Positions 9,531 to 18,415 are shown, numbered from the stretch's first letter. The stretch: DNA of 64,000 bases from Halotalea alkalilenta (GCF_001648175.1 NZ_CP015243.1:3286001-3350000); one strand, 5' to 3'. Numbers and translations: made by a program. Notes: generated by a model from the sequence alone, not told the origin.

Positions 9531-11059
9531 GTGACCATCTGATCATTGCTCCCATCGTACTGCCGCTGCTGTTCGGCGCGTTGATGCTGTTCAAACGCGG
9601 CGATAGCCAGCGATTCCACCGCACGCTCGCCGCCATCGGCATGGTCGCGCAGCTGGCGGTGGCGATCACGCTGCTGGTCCAGAGCAGCGACGGCGCGATC
9701 CGCAGCTATGCGCTGGGCGACTGGCAACCGCCGTTCGGGATCATCCTGGTGCTGGACCGCCTGGCCGCCTACATGGTGCTGATCTCCACCCTGCTCGGCT
9801 CGGCGGCGCTGCTCTACTCCTCCGGCGGGCAGGACGCTCGCGGCAGCAACTTCCATGCGCTGTTCCAGTTCCAGCTGATGGGGATCAACGGCGCCTTCCT
9901 GACCGGCGACATCTTCAACCTCTTCGTCTTCTTCGAGATCCTGCTGATCGCCTCCTACGGGCTGATCCTGCACTCCGGAGGACGCAAGCGGACCCTGGCC
10001 GGGCTGCACTACGTGGTGCTCAACATCGCGGCATCGTCTTTCTTCCTGATCGCGATCGGTACGCTCTACGGCACCCTCGGCACGCTCAACATGGCCGATC
10101 TCGCGGTGCAGGTCACCAATATGGATCCGCGCCGCGCAGCGCTGGTGCAGTCTGCCGCGCTGCTGCTGATGGCGGTGTTCTTGCTCAAGTCGGCGATCCT
10201 GCCGCTGCATTTCTGGTTACCCCGCGCCTACGCCGCGGCACCGGGGGCGGTAGCGGCGATCTTCGCGATCATGACCAAGGTGGGGATCTACTCGATTCTA
10301 CGGGTATATACGCAGATCTTCGGCGACCATGCCGGCGAGCTCGCCAATTTCGCCCACGTCTGGCTGTGGTGGGGCGGCCTCGCCACCCTCGCGATCGGCG
10401 GCATCGGCGTGTTCTCGAGCCCCGACCTGCGCCTGCAGGTCAGCTACCTGACCCTGATCTCGGTCGGCACCATGGTCGCCGCGCTCGGCATGAGCCACCC
10501 GGCGAGCTACAGCGCCCTGCTCTTCTACCTGCCCCATACCACGTTCATCAGCGCGGGACTGTTCCTGCTCTCCGAGGTGATCGGCCGCCAGCGCGGACGC
10601 GCCAGCACCCGCATCGTCAAGAGCCGGCGGCTGCGCCAGCCCTATCTGCTCGGCGCGCTCTACATGATCGGCATGCTCGGCATCCTCGGTTTGCCGCCGT
10701 TCTCCGGCGCGCTGGCCAAGACGCTGATCCTGTTCAGCGCCCAGGGTAGCGAGGGGGCCTGGCTCTGGCCGCTGGTGCTCGGTTCGACCCTGCTGGGTAT
10801 CGTCAGCACCTCGCGCGCCGGCACCACGGTGTTCTGGCGCTCGGGCGCGAGCGCCTCGACCAAGGGGCCGTTGCTCAACCTGCGCACCGGCGGTGCGGTG
10901 GTCATGCTGATCGGCGTGGCCGTGCTGATGCCGATCTTCGCCGGCCCGATCAGCGCCTACACCGATACGATCACTGCGCAGCTGCTCGACACCAATGCCT
11001 ACACCGAAGCGCTGCTCGGTGTCTCCATCGACACCGCCGGAGAGGAGAGCGGACCATGA
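9527..11059 (+). CDS. phaD: Mrp antiporter subunit D
   Basis: 510 aa, NuoN/NuoM-like proton-pumping subunit with ~14 helices (FFEILLIASYGLILHSGG; LLKSAILPLHFWLPRAYAAAPG). It begins with GTG in a GTGA overlap with the subunit C stop; GGAGG lies nine bases upstream of the GTG, which supports this start. It ends with an ATGA overlap into subunit E. With subunit A it supplies the putative proton channels of the antiporter. Confidence 0.95.
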   Translation: MSDHLIIAPIVLPLLFGALMLFKRGDSQRFHRTLAAIGMVAQLAVAITLLVQSSDGAIRSYALGDWQPPFGIILVLDRLAAYMVLISTLLGSAALLYSSGGQDARGSNFHALFQFQLMGINGAFLTGDIFNLFVFFEILLIASYGLILHSGGRKRTLAGLHYVVLNIAASSFFLIAIGTLYGTLGTLNMADLAVQVTNMDPRRAALVQSAALLLMAVFLLKSAILPLHFWLPRAYAAAPGAVAAIFAIMTKVGIYSILRVYTQIFGDHAGELANFAHVWLWWGGLATLAIGGIGVFSSPDLRLQVSYLTLISVGTMVAALGMSHPASYSALLFYLPHTTFISAGLFLLSEVIGRQRGRASTRIVKSRRLRQPYLLGALYMIGMLGILGLPPFSGALAKTLILFSAQGSEGAWLWPLVLGSTLLGIVSTSRAGTTVFWRSGASASTKGPLLNLRTGGAVVMLIGVAVLMPIFAGPISAYTDTITAQLLDTNAYTEALLGVSIDTAGEESGP

Positions 11060-11553
11060 AACGCTTCTTCCATTGGCTCATCACCCATCCCTTCATCTCC
11101 ACGTTGATCTTCCTCACGTGGCTGCTGCTCACGTCATTCACCCCGGGCAGCGCGGTACTGGCGTTCATCCTCGCGCTGGTCATCCCCAAGCTCACCGATG
11201 CGTTCTGGGTGCCGCAGCCGAAGATCCACAAGCCGTTCAAGCTGATACTCTTCGTCTTCCACGTGTTCTACGACATCATCGTCGCCAACCTGGTGGTCGG
11301 GCGTAAGGTGCTTTCCCCCAGCCATCATTCACGGCCTGGATTCATCATCTATCCGTTGGCGATGCAGGAGCCGTTTCCCATCACCCTGCTGACCAGCACG
11401 ATCTCGCTGTCGCCGGGCACGCTGTCGGCGCACCTGCGTCCTCACGACAACACCCTGCTGATCCATGCCCTCGACGTCGATGACAGGGAGGCGCTGGTCA
11501 ATTTCATCTACGAGCGCTACGAACGCCCGCTCAAGGAGATCTTCGGATGCTAG
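11056..11553 (+). CDS. phaE: Mrp antiporter subunit E
   Basis: 165 aa with two N-terminal helices and a soluble C-terminal half containing LTSTISLSPGTLSAHLRPHDNTLLIHALD, characteristic of MrpE. It overlaps subunit D by four bases (ATGA) and subunit F by seven. MrpE is needed for stable assembly or activity of the antiporter. Confidence 0.94.
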   Translation: MKRFFHWLITHPFISTLIFLTWLLLTSFTPGSAVLAFILALVIPKLTDAFWVPQPKIHKPFKLILFVFHVFYDIIVANLVVGRKVLSPSHHSRPGFIIYPLAMQEPFPITLLTSTISLSPGTLSAHLRPHDNTLLIHALDVDDREALVNFIYERYERPLKEIFGC

Positions 11554-11834
11554 GTTCAATGTCGATCCTCGAATGGGGGATCTGGATCAGCGCGCTGCTC
11601 TACATGGTCGCGTTCTGCCTGAACGCCTACCGCATCCTGATCGGCCCCAGCCTGCCCGATAGGATCGCGGCGCTCGACACCATGTACATGAACGCGATCG
11701 GCCCGGTGATCCTGATGGGCATCAGCACCGGCACTCGCTTCGACTTCGAAGCAGCGGTGCTGATCGCAATGTTCGGTTTCCTCAGCATCGCCGCGCTGTG
11801 CAAATATCTGCTGCGCGGCATGATCATCGAGTAA
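11547..11834 (+). CDS. phaF: Mrp antiporter subunit F
   Basis: 95 aa, three helices, with the family's AYRILIGPSLPDRIAALDT motif (residues ~27-45) and DFEAAVLIAMFGFLS. The start at 11547 is placed eight bases after AAGGAG inside the end of subunit E; a second ATG four codons later is possible. Subunit G follows after 14 bp. Confidence 0.94.
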   Translation: MLGSMSILEWGIWISALLYMVAFCLNAYRILIGPSLPDRIAALDTMYMNAIGPVILMGISTGTRFDFEAAVLIAMFGFLSIAALCKYLLRGMIIE

Positions 11835-11848
11835 AGGAGGCAATTCCA

Positions 11849-12211
11849 ATGGAATACCTGGGCTTTTTCATCGAGCTCGTCGTCGCCCTCCTGCTGGTAT
11901 GCGGCGGCTTGACCGCGGTGATCGGCGGTATCGGCATGGTGCGATTCAACGACTTCTACATGCGCATGCACGGGCCAGCGATGAGCTCGACGATGGCGCT
12001 CGGCTGCATGATCCTCGCATCGATCCTGTTCTTCTGGTTCCACACCGGCACGCCAAGCTTTCCCGAGCTGATCCTCACCCTGTTCGTACTGATCACCGCT
12101 CCGGTGAGTGCCCACCTCTTGACCATGAGCGCACTCCACCTGAAGCTGCCACGGCAGTCCAATACCCAGGGCGGGCCGTTCGAGCTCAACGAGAAGATCG
12201 ACCAGGACTAG
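11849..12211 (+). CDS. phaG: Mrp antiporter subunit G
   Basis: 120 aa with three helices and the MrpG signature GGIGMVRFNDFYMRMHGP. The ATG at 11849 follows a strong AAAGGAGG (11834-11841), which decides this start over the longer frame that would run into subunit F. It is the last gene of the operon, followed by a 17-bp-stem hairpin. Confidence 0.94.
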   Translation: MEYLGFFIELVVALLLVCGGLTAVIGGIGMVRFNDFYMRMHGPAMSSTMALGCMILASILFFWFHTGTPSFPELILTLFVLITAPVSAHLLTMSALHLKLPRQSNTQGGPFELNEKIDQD

Positions 12212-12237
12212 CGCTGCGCCCTCTCGGGCCAGCATAG

Positions 12238-12275
12238 CAAAGGGCCGCCTCGCAGCAGTGCGAGGCGGCCCTTTG
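12238..12275. terminator. Strong bidirectional terminator between mrp operon and hemH
   Basis: Perfect 17-bp stem (12238-12254 with 12259-12275), loop GCAG. The arms begin CAAAGGGCC and end GGCCCTTTG, so both strands finish in a short T-rich edge. It lies 27 bp after subunit G and 15 bp from the hemH stop, and the two units converge. Confidence 0.85.
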
Positions 12276-12289
12276 CTTGCACGCGACGG

Positions 12290-13279
12290 TTACCAGCCTT
12301 GGGTGTGCTGGACGACCAGGTCGGTGAAGAGCGCCAGATGATCCTCACGATCATTGAGCGCGGGAATGTACTCATAGCGATTGCCGCCCGCCTCGAGATA
12401 GTTCTCCTTGTTCTGGATCGCCAGCTCCTCGAGGGTCTCCAGGCAGTCGGCCGCGAATGCGGGGCTCATGATGTCGATGGCATCGAAGCGCTTCTGCTTG
12501 CCCCAGGCAGCGAGCGTGACATCGGTGTAGGGCTTGAGCCACTCTTCGCGCCCGAATCGCGACTGGAAGGTCATCGTCCACTCCTCATCCCCAAGCCTCA
12601 ACGCTTCGGCCAGCAAGCGGCTGGTCGTCGCACATTCGCTCGCATAGGGATCGCCCTCCTCTGCATACCGCTTCGGCACGCCATGGTAGGACATCACCAA
12701 ATGGCCTCGATAGCCTTGGCGATCCCAGTGCTCACGGACGCTGGCGGCGAGCGCCGAGATATAGCCCGGATGATCGTGGTAGCTGCGTATGGTGCGAAGC
12801 TCAGGATGTGCCGGGCAGGAGGCCAATGTTCGCGCCAGGCTATCGAACACCGATGCCGTGGTGGAGCGCGAGAACTGTGGGTACAACGGGAGCATCAACA
12901 GCCGCCGTACTCCCTTGGCCCGCAGCGCCTCGATGGCCTCCTCCATGCTCGGTCGACCATAGGTCATCGCCAGCTCGACCGGGATCTCCTCATCGAAACG
13001 CTCAGCGAGGCGCTCGGCAAGCGCACGCTGCTGACGGCGCGACATCACCAGCAGCGGTGATCCCTCATCGGTCCAGATCGAGCGGTAGGCTTTAGCGACC
13101 TTGGGCGGCCGGAAAGTCAGCACCACACCATAGAGTATCGGCAGCCATATCGGCCTTGGCGTATCCACCACCCGGCGGTCGGAGAGGAACTCGGCCAAAT
13201 AACGCCTGACTGCGGGAGCGGTAGGTGCCTCAGGCGTACCTAGATTGACGAGCAGTACTCCGAAACGCGGACTTGGCAT
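12290..13279 (-). CDS. hemH: Ferrochelatase
   Basis: 329 aa. FGVLLVNLGTPEAP at the start, SYHGVPKRYAEEGDPY with the catalytic His in the middle, TFQSRFGREEWLKPYT and a C-terminal SPAFAADCLETLEEL where the conserved Glu lies. It inserts Fe(II) into protoporphyrin IX, the last step of haem synthesis. The start at 13279 (MPSPRFG) has AGGAG eight bases upstream and matches the family; the longer frame adds a basic leader without homology. A perfect TATAAT lies about 90 bp upstream. Confidence 0.95.
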   Translation of the reverse strand: MPSPRFGVLLVNLGTPEAPTAPAVRRYLAEFLSDRRVVDTPRPIWLPILYGVVLTFRPPKVAKAYRSIWTDEGSPLLVMSRRQQRALAERLAERFDEEIPVELAMTYGRPSMEEAIEALRAKGVRRLLMLPLYPQFSRSTTASVFDSLARTLASCPAHPELRTIRSYHDHPGYISALAASVREHWDRQGYRGHLVMSYHGVPKRYAEEGDPYASECATTSRLLAEALRLGDEEWTMTFQSRFGREEWLKPYTDVTLAAWGKQKRFDAIDIMSPAFAADCLETLEELAIQNKENYLEAGGNRYEYIPALNDREDHLALFTDLVVQHTQGW

Positions 13280-13366
13280 CAACGACTCCTTGATTCTTCG
13301 ACTCAGTCTCTCCTGGAGACGCTGGCTGCCTTCGTACCATGCGGCCATGCCACCAGGACTGGCGGC

Positions 13367-13395
13367 ATTATAAACCCCTGGGGAGAGATAGAACG
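13367..13395 (-). promoter_or_regulatory. Candidate sigma-70 promoter of hemH
   Basis: TATAAT at 13372-13367 on the minus strand, with CGTTCT 17 bp upstream (13395-13390) as a weak -35. The predicted transcript would have a leader of ~80 nt before hemH. The -10 is a perfect consensus; the -35 is poor. Confidence 0.45.
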
Positions 13396-13434
13396 GACCA
13401 ATCCTGTCTATGAAAGCGGATTGAACGGCACTAT

Positions 13435-13459
13435 GAGACGCCGGCTATAGCGGCGTCTC
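13435..13459. terminator. Hairpin between the DUF6482-like gene and hemH promoter
   Basis: 9-bp stem GAGACGCCG / CGGCGTCTC with a 7-nt loop, 59-83 bp downstream of the small minus-strand gene at 13518. It has no T-run, so it may be a weak or Rho-assisted terminator. Confidence 0.4.
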
Positions 13460-13517
13460 GGCGGGTGGGACAACGAGTGGGATTGGCGCTAAGTGTGCGC
13501 CGGACGGCGCGACACGG

Positions 13518-13787
13518 TCACAACGTCAGCGCAGTGCGCTCGTTGGCGGGGATATCGCTCTGCGCGGTTTCGACCAGAAAGGCACGCTTGACGCCGAGGG
13601 TCCGCAGCACATCGAATGCGGCATCCAACGAGCGAAACAGTTGGGGCCGCCCCTTGCGTTCCAAAAGCCAGACATGGCGGTCGTCACGACATTCGATCTG
13701 GTAAAGCTGATTGCCTACCGAAGCTATGATGTTCAATTCCAATTCACCGAGTCGCTCGGTGTCATGCTCGAGTTGATGCATGTCCAT
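13518..13787 (-). CDS. Small conserved protein, DUF6482-like
   Basis: 89 aa, soluble, no signal peptide. The pattern 'LGELELNIIASVGNQLYQIE...FRSLDAAFDVLRTLG' resembles the small DUF6482 proteins of halomonads and pseudomonads (a short beta-rich half, then a helix after 'rSl..A...L'). That family assignment is from memory. The ATG at 13787 has AAGGAG eight bases upstream, which supports a real gene. Function unknown. It stands alone between hemH and an unusual 480-bp gap. Confidence 0.65.
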   Translation of the reverse strand: MDMHQLEHDTERLGELELNIIASVGNQLYQIECRDDRHVWLLERKGRPQLFRSLDAAFDVLRTLGVKRAFLVETAQSDIPANERTALTL

Positions 13788-14263
13788 ATCGGTTCTCCTT
13801 CATTGCATCGTTATTGCTCTCTTGTTTCGCGGCGCACCCTTGCTGGGCGCGAGGTCTCATGCATTCCTGGACCACCGCGAATGCGTACCGCACCCTCCTG
13901 GGCGGTACGTACGGTCATGCTATCGACACCCAGTGTCAGCAAGATGACTGCACCACTGTAGGACAACTAAAAGCGCCGTTCTATCCCCCCACAGCGGCGG
14001 GTGCACCAATGGGACGCCTCTGGCCCGCTCTCTTCAGGCACGACTCAACCAGGTCTTGCGACCGATGGCCCAGGCCTCCAAAGAGGAACGAGCAGGCAGC
14101 CGGCAATGAGAGAAGCCGGAGGGGAGTCGGAGAAAAACCGAGGGAGCACCGGCGGCGCCAGGACATCCAAGACCAAGAACATCCAAGACCAATAGCGCCC
14201 GCTAAAGCGAGCGCTATTGCCACCACTGGCGGTCAGCGATCGCGCATGAGGACGAAGCGTCGC
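13788..14263. other. 476-bp gap with inverted and tandem repeats
   Basis: No supportable gene; a long plus-strand frame across it has no family resemblance and ends inside the next gene. It holds an 8-bp inverted repeat CGTACCGC/GCGGTACG (13884-13909), a two-copy 16-bp tandem repeat containing ACATCCAAGACCAA (14164-14194), and the 30-bp hairpin at 14191-14220. Confidence 0.5.
14191..14220 (-). terminator. Hairpin downstream of the minus-strand 99-aa gene
   Basis: Outer arms CAATAGCGC (14191-14199) and GCGCTATTG (14212-14220) with partial pairing inside. Read on the minus strand it is followed by a T/G-rich stretch (TTGGTCTTGG). It lies 44 bp beyond the stop at 14264. Confidence 0.45.
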
Positions 14264-14563
14264 TCAGTCGCGCTGATAGGTGCTGGGGTCGATCGCAACG
14301 CCGAGGGAATTGCGATCGATCCATTTACCCGCCTTGGCTTCACGATAGCGGAACACCACCATGTCGCCGACCTTCACCGGCAGCTCGGCATCTTCCACTT
14401 GATAGGTATAGGTCTCGCCACCTACCACCAGCACATGGCGATAGAGATCCGGCATGCCGAGCCACTCCTTGAACGGCCCTTCCCGATCGAGGCTCTCGAG
14501 CACACCGCGCGCCTCGAGCTTGGGTTGTCGACGCCGACCGCTGCGGCGAAATCCTGCTGCCAT
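14264..14563 (-). CDS. Conserved hypothetical protein, 99 aa
   Basis: Basic N-terminus (MAAGFRRSGRRRQPK), then a compact segment GMPDLYRHVLVVGGETYTYQVEDAELPVKVGDMVVFRYREA that looks like a small beta-barrel (alternating hydrophobics, 'VGDMVVF' turn). No signal peptide or membrane segment. It follows dnaB by 43 bp on the same strand, so it may be the last gene of that unit. Codon use matches its neighbours. The family is not recognised and no function is proposed. Confidence 0.6.
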   Translation of the reverse strand: MAAGFRRSGRRRQPKLEARGVLESLDREGPFKEWLGMPDLYRHVLVVGGETYTYQVEDAELPVKVGDMVVFRYREAKAGKWIDRNSLGVAIDPSTYQRD

Positions 14564-14606
14564 CTATGCCAATACCTCGTTTTCGAATCAGTGTAGAACC
14601 AGAGAA

Positions 14607-15995
14607 TCAATCGTCGCCGAACTGGCCGTAGCTGTCCGGGGCAAGATCCTCGAAGCGGGTGTACTTGCCCACGAAGGCCATGTGCACAGTGCCGATCGGG
14701 CCATTACGCTGCTTGCCGATGATCAGCTCGGCAAGCCCTTTGTTATCGGGGTTGTCGCGATTATAGACTTCGTCACGGTAGACGAAGGCGATCAGGTCGG
14801 CGTCCTGCTCGATGGCGCCCGACTCGCGCAGGTCCGACATCACCGGGCGTTTGTTGGGACGCTGCTCGAGCGAGCGGTTGAGCTGCGAGAGCGCCACCAC
14901 AGGGCAGCTGAACTCCTTCGCCAGCCCCTTGAGTGAGCGGGAGATCTCGGAAATCTCCGCAGTACGGTTTTCAGACATCCCCGGCACCTGCATCAGCTGC
15001 AGGTAGTCGATCATGATCAGGCCAATGCTGCCCGCTTCACGGACCAGCCGCCGAATTCGAGCGCGCATCTCGTTGGGCGACAGCGCCGGCGTATCGTCGA
15101 CGTAGAGCTTGCGATCCTTGAGCAGGTTGACCGCCGAGGTCAGTCGAGGCCAGTCCTCGTCCTCCAGCTGGCCGGTACGCACCCGGGTCTGGTCGATTCT
15201 CCCCAGCGAAGAGATCATCCTCAGCATCAGCTGCTCTGCCGGCATTTCCATCGAGAACACGATCGATGCTTTGTCGCTACTGACCACGGCATGCTCGACC
15301 AGATTCATCGCGAAGGTGGTCTTGCCCATCGACGGGCGCCCCGCAACGATCACCAGATCCGCAGGCTGCAATCCCGAGGTCATCTCGTCCAGATCGCGAA
15401 ACCCGGTCGACAGCCCGGTCATCTGGCCCTTGAGATTGAACAGCTGGTCGATCCTGTCGACCGCCTTGGTGAGCAGACTGCTCATTCCCACCGGACCGCC
15501 GAACTTGGGCCGGGACTCGGATATCTGGAAGACCAGCCGCTCGGCCTCATTGACCAGCTCATCGGCGGGACGCCCCTGGGGAGTGAAAGCCCCCTCGGCG
15601 ATCTGGTTGGCGGCCTGAATCAATTTACGCAGCGTCGCGCGCTCGCGCACGATATCGGCATAGGCGCGAATGTTGCTGGCGGAGGGGGTGTTTCGAGCCA
15701 GTTCGGCGAGATAGGCCAACCCACCCACCTGATCGAGCTGGTCCCGCAGCTCCAGCGCTTCAGAGAGCGTCACCACGTCGACGGCGCGGCTCTCCTCGAG
15801 CAGCTGCTTGACCGCGTTGAAGATGCAGCGATGCTCGAAGCGATAGAAGTCATCACTGATCAAGCGTTCGGAGACCAAGTCCCAGGCACTGTTGTCTAGC
15901 ATCAGACCGCCCAGCACCGACTGCTCGGCCTCGACGGAATGCGGTGGCACCTTGAGCGCAGCGGTTTCTTGATCGCGCTCGGTCACTTCGCTCAT
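14607..15995 (-). CDS. dnaB: Replicative DNA helicase DnaB
   Basis: 462 aa. The N-terminal domain starts VPPHSVEAEQSVLGGLMLDN; the RecA-like domain has Walker A GRPSMGKTTFAMN, Walker B IGLIMIDYLQLM, and VALSQLNRSLEQRPNKRP with the arginine finger region. The hexameric helicase unwinds DNA at replication forks. Start chosen at MSEVTERDQE because it aligns with the family; the frame extends upstream into non-homologous sequence and a hairpin. It follows rplI as in many gammaproteobacteria. Confidence 0.96.
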   Translation of the reverse strand: MSEVTERDQETAALKVPPHSVEAEQSVLGGLMLDNSAWDLVSERLISDDFYRFEHRCIFNAVKQLLEESRAVDVVTLSEALELRDQLDQVGGLAYLAELARNTPSASNIRAYADIVRERATLRKLIQAANQIAEGAFTPQGRPADELVNEAERLVFQISESRPKFGGPVGMSSLLTKAVDRIDQLFNLKGQMTGLSTGFRDLDEMTSGLQPADLVIVAGRPSMGKTTFAMNLVEHAVVSSDKASIVFSMEMPAEQLMLRMISSLGRIDQTRVRTGQLEDEDWPRLTSAVNLLKDRKLYVDDTPALSPNEMRARIRRLVREAGSIGLIMIDYLQLMQVPGMSENRTAEISEISRSLKGLAKEFSCPVVALSQLNRSLEQRPNKRPVMSDLRESGAIEQDADLIAFVYRDEVYNRDNPDNKGLAELIIGKQRNGPIGTVHMAFVGKYTRFEDLAPDSYGQFGDD

Positions 15996-16170
15996 ATGGG
16001 GTCCGTGAAGTGAAGGCAAGCCCCGACGGGGCGATACGAGAATTCTTCCGCGACCACGCCGCCAACGAGCGGCCAGAGGCATGCGGGGTAGGAGCATGGT
16101 AATGCCACCAGCCGATTCAGGCCAGCCGCGCAGGCCGATGGCCAAGGCCAGACCAAAGCTCGAAAAGAAA

Positions 16171-16192
16171 GGGGCACGCTTGCGCGTGCCCC
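16171..16192 (-). terminator. Rho-independent terminator after rplI
   Basis: Perfect 9-bp stem GGGGCACGC/GCGTGCCCC with a 4-nt loop. On the minus strand it is followed by TTTCTTTTC. It lies 26 bp after the rplI stop, separating the ribosomal genes from dnaB. Confidence 0.85.
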
Positions 16193-16217
16193 CTTCCGAC
16201 CACCGGTGGCGGACCGC

Positions 16218-16664
16218 TTATTCGGCGGTGACGACCACACGGACGACAGCCGACACGTCCGAATGCAGCTGGAGGTCGATATCGTATTCGCCGGTGGAAC
16301 GAATCGGGCCTTCCGGCATCCGCACTTCGCTCTTGGCGACGTCGATGCCGGCCTGAGCGATGGCGTCAGCCAGATCGCGCGGACCGATGGAACCGAACAG
16401 CTTGCCTTCATCGCCGGCCTTGGCCGTCAGCGAAAGCTCGATGTCGGCCAGCTGAGCGGCGCGGCTCTCGGCTTCAGCCTTGCGGATCGCGGCTTCGCTT
16501 TCGAGCTCAGCGCGACGAGCCTCGAAGGCGTCGATGTTTTCCTGGCTCGCCGGTACGGCAAGGCCGTAGGGAATCAGGTAATTACGGCCGTAGCCTGCCT
16601 TGACGGTGACTTTGTCACCCAGGGCGCCCAGCTTGCCGAGCTTGTCGAGCAGAATGACTTCCAT
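16218..16664 (-). CDS. rplI: 50S ribosomal protein L9
   Basis: 148 aa with the L9 opening [19 protein letters not shown] and [16 protein letters not shown], then the long connecting helix and the C-terminal domain. It binds 23S rRNA at the base of the L1 stalk. Last gene of rpsF-rpsR-DUF2232-rplI; a terminator follows at once. Confidence 0.97.
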   Translation of the reverse strand: MEVILLDKLGKLGALGDKVTVKAGYGRNYLIPYGLAVPASQENIDAFEARRAELESEAAIRKAEAESRAAQLADIELSLTAKAGDEGKLFGSIGPRDLADAIAQAGIDVAKSEVRMPEGPIRSTGEYDIDLQLHSDVSAVVRVVVTAE

Positions 16665-16676
16665 CTCGTTGACCTC

Positions 16677-17531
16677 TTAACGTTGACTACCGGCGAGACG
16701 CCCGCGGAAGTTCGCGAAGCTGTCGATCAGCGCCAGTAGCAGCACTATCACTATTGCGGGCCAGGTGGTCAGCAGCAGGGCATAGAAGCCCACCAGCCAA
16801 AGCCCATTCATCCCCTTGATACCCAGCAGCCCGTGCACCAGCGCGATGCCCGACACCAGCAGCGGCACCCAAGCGACCAGCAGCGCCGCGGGAGCGCCGA
16901 GCAGGCCGCCGACCAGGGCGATCGCAATCACCACGCCGAGCTCGGCCGGGCGCAGACGCAGCTGGTGAAACTCGCTGCGAAAGCCACCCGGATTGTAGAG
17001 CCCGGCCTGCCAACTGCGCGCCAGCGCCAGACAGGCGACCGAAGCGAGCAGCATCATCAGCCCGGTGACCACACCGATCAGCAAGCTGGCGAGCTGATCG
17101 ATCGAGATGCCCTGCTGCGCGTAGCTGGTCAGCAGGGCATCGATCTCACCGGAACTCTGACGCAGCTGCTCGATCAGCAGACCCGCGTCGGGTGGTACGA
17201 AGATGCCGCTCTGGCCCAGCACCGCGGAGACCAGGCTGCCTGCGATCAGCGTCTCGCTCCAGCGCGTCCGGGCTCGCAGCACTCCGGCCATGAGCGCGAC
17301 CAGCACGATGCAGCTCACCGGCAGTACGTCGCCCTGCGTCCACCAGAACAGGCTGGGAATCAGGGCGGCGATCAGCACCGGCGCCGCTTGCGTCGTGCCC
17401 TTGCGAAGCACACAAAGCGCAACGACTGCGGCGCCCAGCCAGAAGAACCAAGGCACCAGGGTGGCGGCCAGCGCCACCCCGATCGCCTGGTAACGGCCCT
17501 GCATCACCCATTTGGCGAACGCTAGCAGCAT
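16677..17531 (-). CDS. DUF2232 polytopic membrane protein
   Basis: 284 aa with about eight hydrophobic segments. It lies between rpsR and rplI, the position where pseudomonads and other gammaproteobacteria carry a DUF2232 membrane protein. A LYNPGGFRSEFHQLRL segment precedes the last helices, as in that family. Ten bases after the rpsR stop and 12 before rplI. The function is unknown; YybS-like proteins share the fold. The strong conservation of position suggests co-expression rather than a ribosomal role. Confidence 0.8.
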   Translation of the reverse strand: MLLAFAKWVMQGRYQAIGVALAATLVPWFFWLGAAVVALCVLRKGTTQAAPVLIAALIPSLFWWTQGDVLPVSCIVLVALMAGVLRARTRWSETLIAGSLVSAVLGQSGIFVPPDAGLLIEQLRQSSGEIDALLTSYAQQGISIDQLASLLIGVVTGLMMLLASVACLALARSWQAGLYNPGGFRSEFHQLRLRPAELGVVIAIALVGGLLGAPAALLVAWVPLLVSGIALVHGLLGIKGMNGLWLVGFYALLLTTWPAIVIVLLLALIDSFANFRGRLAGSQR

Positions 17532-17541
17532 GGGTACCCGC

Positions 17542-17769
17542 TTACTGGTGGCTGTCGGTGTACGGCAGCAGCGCCAGGTAGCGCGCGCGCTTGATCGCGG
17601 TGGCCAGCTGACGCTGGTAGCGAGCGCGGGTACCGGTGATGCGGCTGGGTACGATCTTGCCGGTTTCGGTGACGTAGGACTTCAGTGTATCGATGTCCTT
17701 GTAATCGATCTGCTTCACGCCTTCGGCGGTGAAACGGCAGAACTTACGGCGACGGAAAAAGCGTGCCAT
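17542..17769 (-). CDS. rpsR: 30S ribosomal protein S18
   Basis: 75 aa, basic, [25 protein letters not shown]..., with [28 protein letters not shown]. It pairs with S6 on the platform of the 30S subunit. 22 bp after rpsF. Confidence 0.97.
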   Translation of the reverse strand: MARFFRRRKFCRFTAEGVKQIDYKDIDTLKSYVTETGKIVPSRITGTRARYQRQLATAIKRARYLALLPYTDSHQ

Positions 17770-17791
17770 GGGTCAATCCTCCGGACGAATC

Positions 17792-18217
17792 TTACTCAGC
17801 GGTTGCTCTTTCAGCGTGGTAGCTTTCGCTGTCACGCTCGCCATCGTTACGCTCACCATCACCGCGCTCGTCACGATCACGACGGCGACCGCGCTCTTCA
17901 CCGGCCTTCATCATCGGAGAGGCTTCGGTGACCGCTTCGTTGGTGCGTACGACCATGTTGCGGATGATCGCGTCGTTGAAGCGGAAGATGTTCTCGAGCT
18001 CGGCCAGCGCTTCAGCGCTGCACTCGACGTTCATCAGCACGTAGTGCGCCTTGTGGATCTTGTTGATCGGGTAGGCCAGGTGGCGGCGACCCCAATCCTC
18101 GAGACGATGAACGGTGCCGCCGCTCTCGGTGACGATGCCGGTGTAGCGCTCGACCATCGCCGGAACCTGCTCGCTCTGGTCCGGATGAACCATGAAGACG
18201 ATTTCGTAATGACGCAT
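17792..18217 (-). CDS. rpsF: 30S ribosomal protein S6
   Basis: 141 aa: [21 protein letters not shown], a ferredoxin-like core, then a long acidic/arginine-rich tail ([20 protein letters not shown]) after residue ~105. In E. coli the S6 tail is the site of glutamate addition by RimK; here the tail is longer and mixed-charge. The ATG at 18217 has AAAGGAG seven bases upstream; the frame extending to 18337 is just open leader. First gene of the rpsF operon, with its own promoter. Confidence 0.95.
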   Translation of the reverse strand: MRHYEIVFMVHPDQSEQVPAMVERYTGIVTESGGTVHRLEDWGRRHLAYPINKIHKAHYVLMNVECSAEALAELENIFRFNDAIIRNMVVRTNEAVTEASPMMKAGEERGRRRDRDERGDGERNDGERDSESYHAERATAE

Positions 18218-18302
18218 GATGTCTCCTTTCGGTTTGACAGCTTCGACGCGTTCCAACGCAATGGCGTGGAGCCGGAAGAAGCAAGGAGGGAGATGAATGT
18301 CG

Positions 18303-18318
18303 CGACGGCGAACCGTCG
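18303..18318 (-). promoter_or_regulatory. UUCG hairpin in the rpsF leader, candidate S6:S18 binding motif
   Basis: On the minus strand CGACGG-TTCG-CCGTCG forms a 6-bp stem with a UUCG tetraloop, and an outer TCG/CGA pair leaves a bulge that includes the C of a CCG triplet. It lies in the leader between the rpsF promoter and ATG. In many bacteria the S6:S18 complex binds a leader hairpin with a bulged CCG; the match here is suggestive only. Confidence 0.35.
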
Positions 18319-18377
18319 GAACACGATTGCGAACCACCGCTGTAGCGGCGGCCGCGAATATGACGAAAAGCCGCGAT

Positions 18378-18406
18378 ATTCTAATGATACTGGCACATGA
18401 CTACAA
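18378..18406 (-). promoter_or_regulatory. Sigma-70 promoter of the rpsF operon
   Basis: Minus strand: TTGTAG (18406-18401), 17-bp spacer, TAGAAT (18383-18378). It lies in the 198-bp gap between rlmB and rpsF and would give a leader of ~150 nt, long enough for autoregulation. Confidence 0.6.
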
Positions 18407-18415
18407 GCGTGGCGC

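Noticed and set aside
13814..14596. 260-codon plus-strand frame
   Set aside because: It overlaps the 99-aa gene antisense, includes the repeat-bearing gap, and resembles no family.
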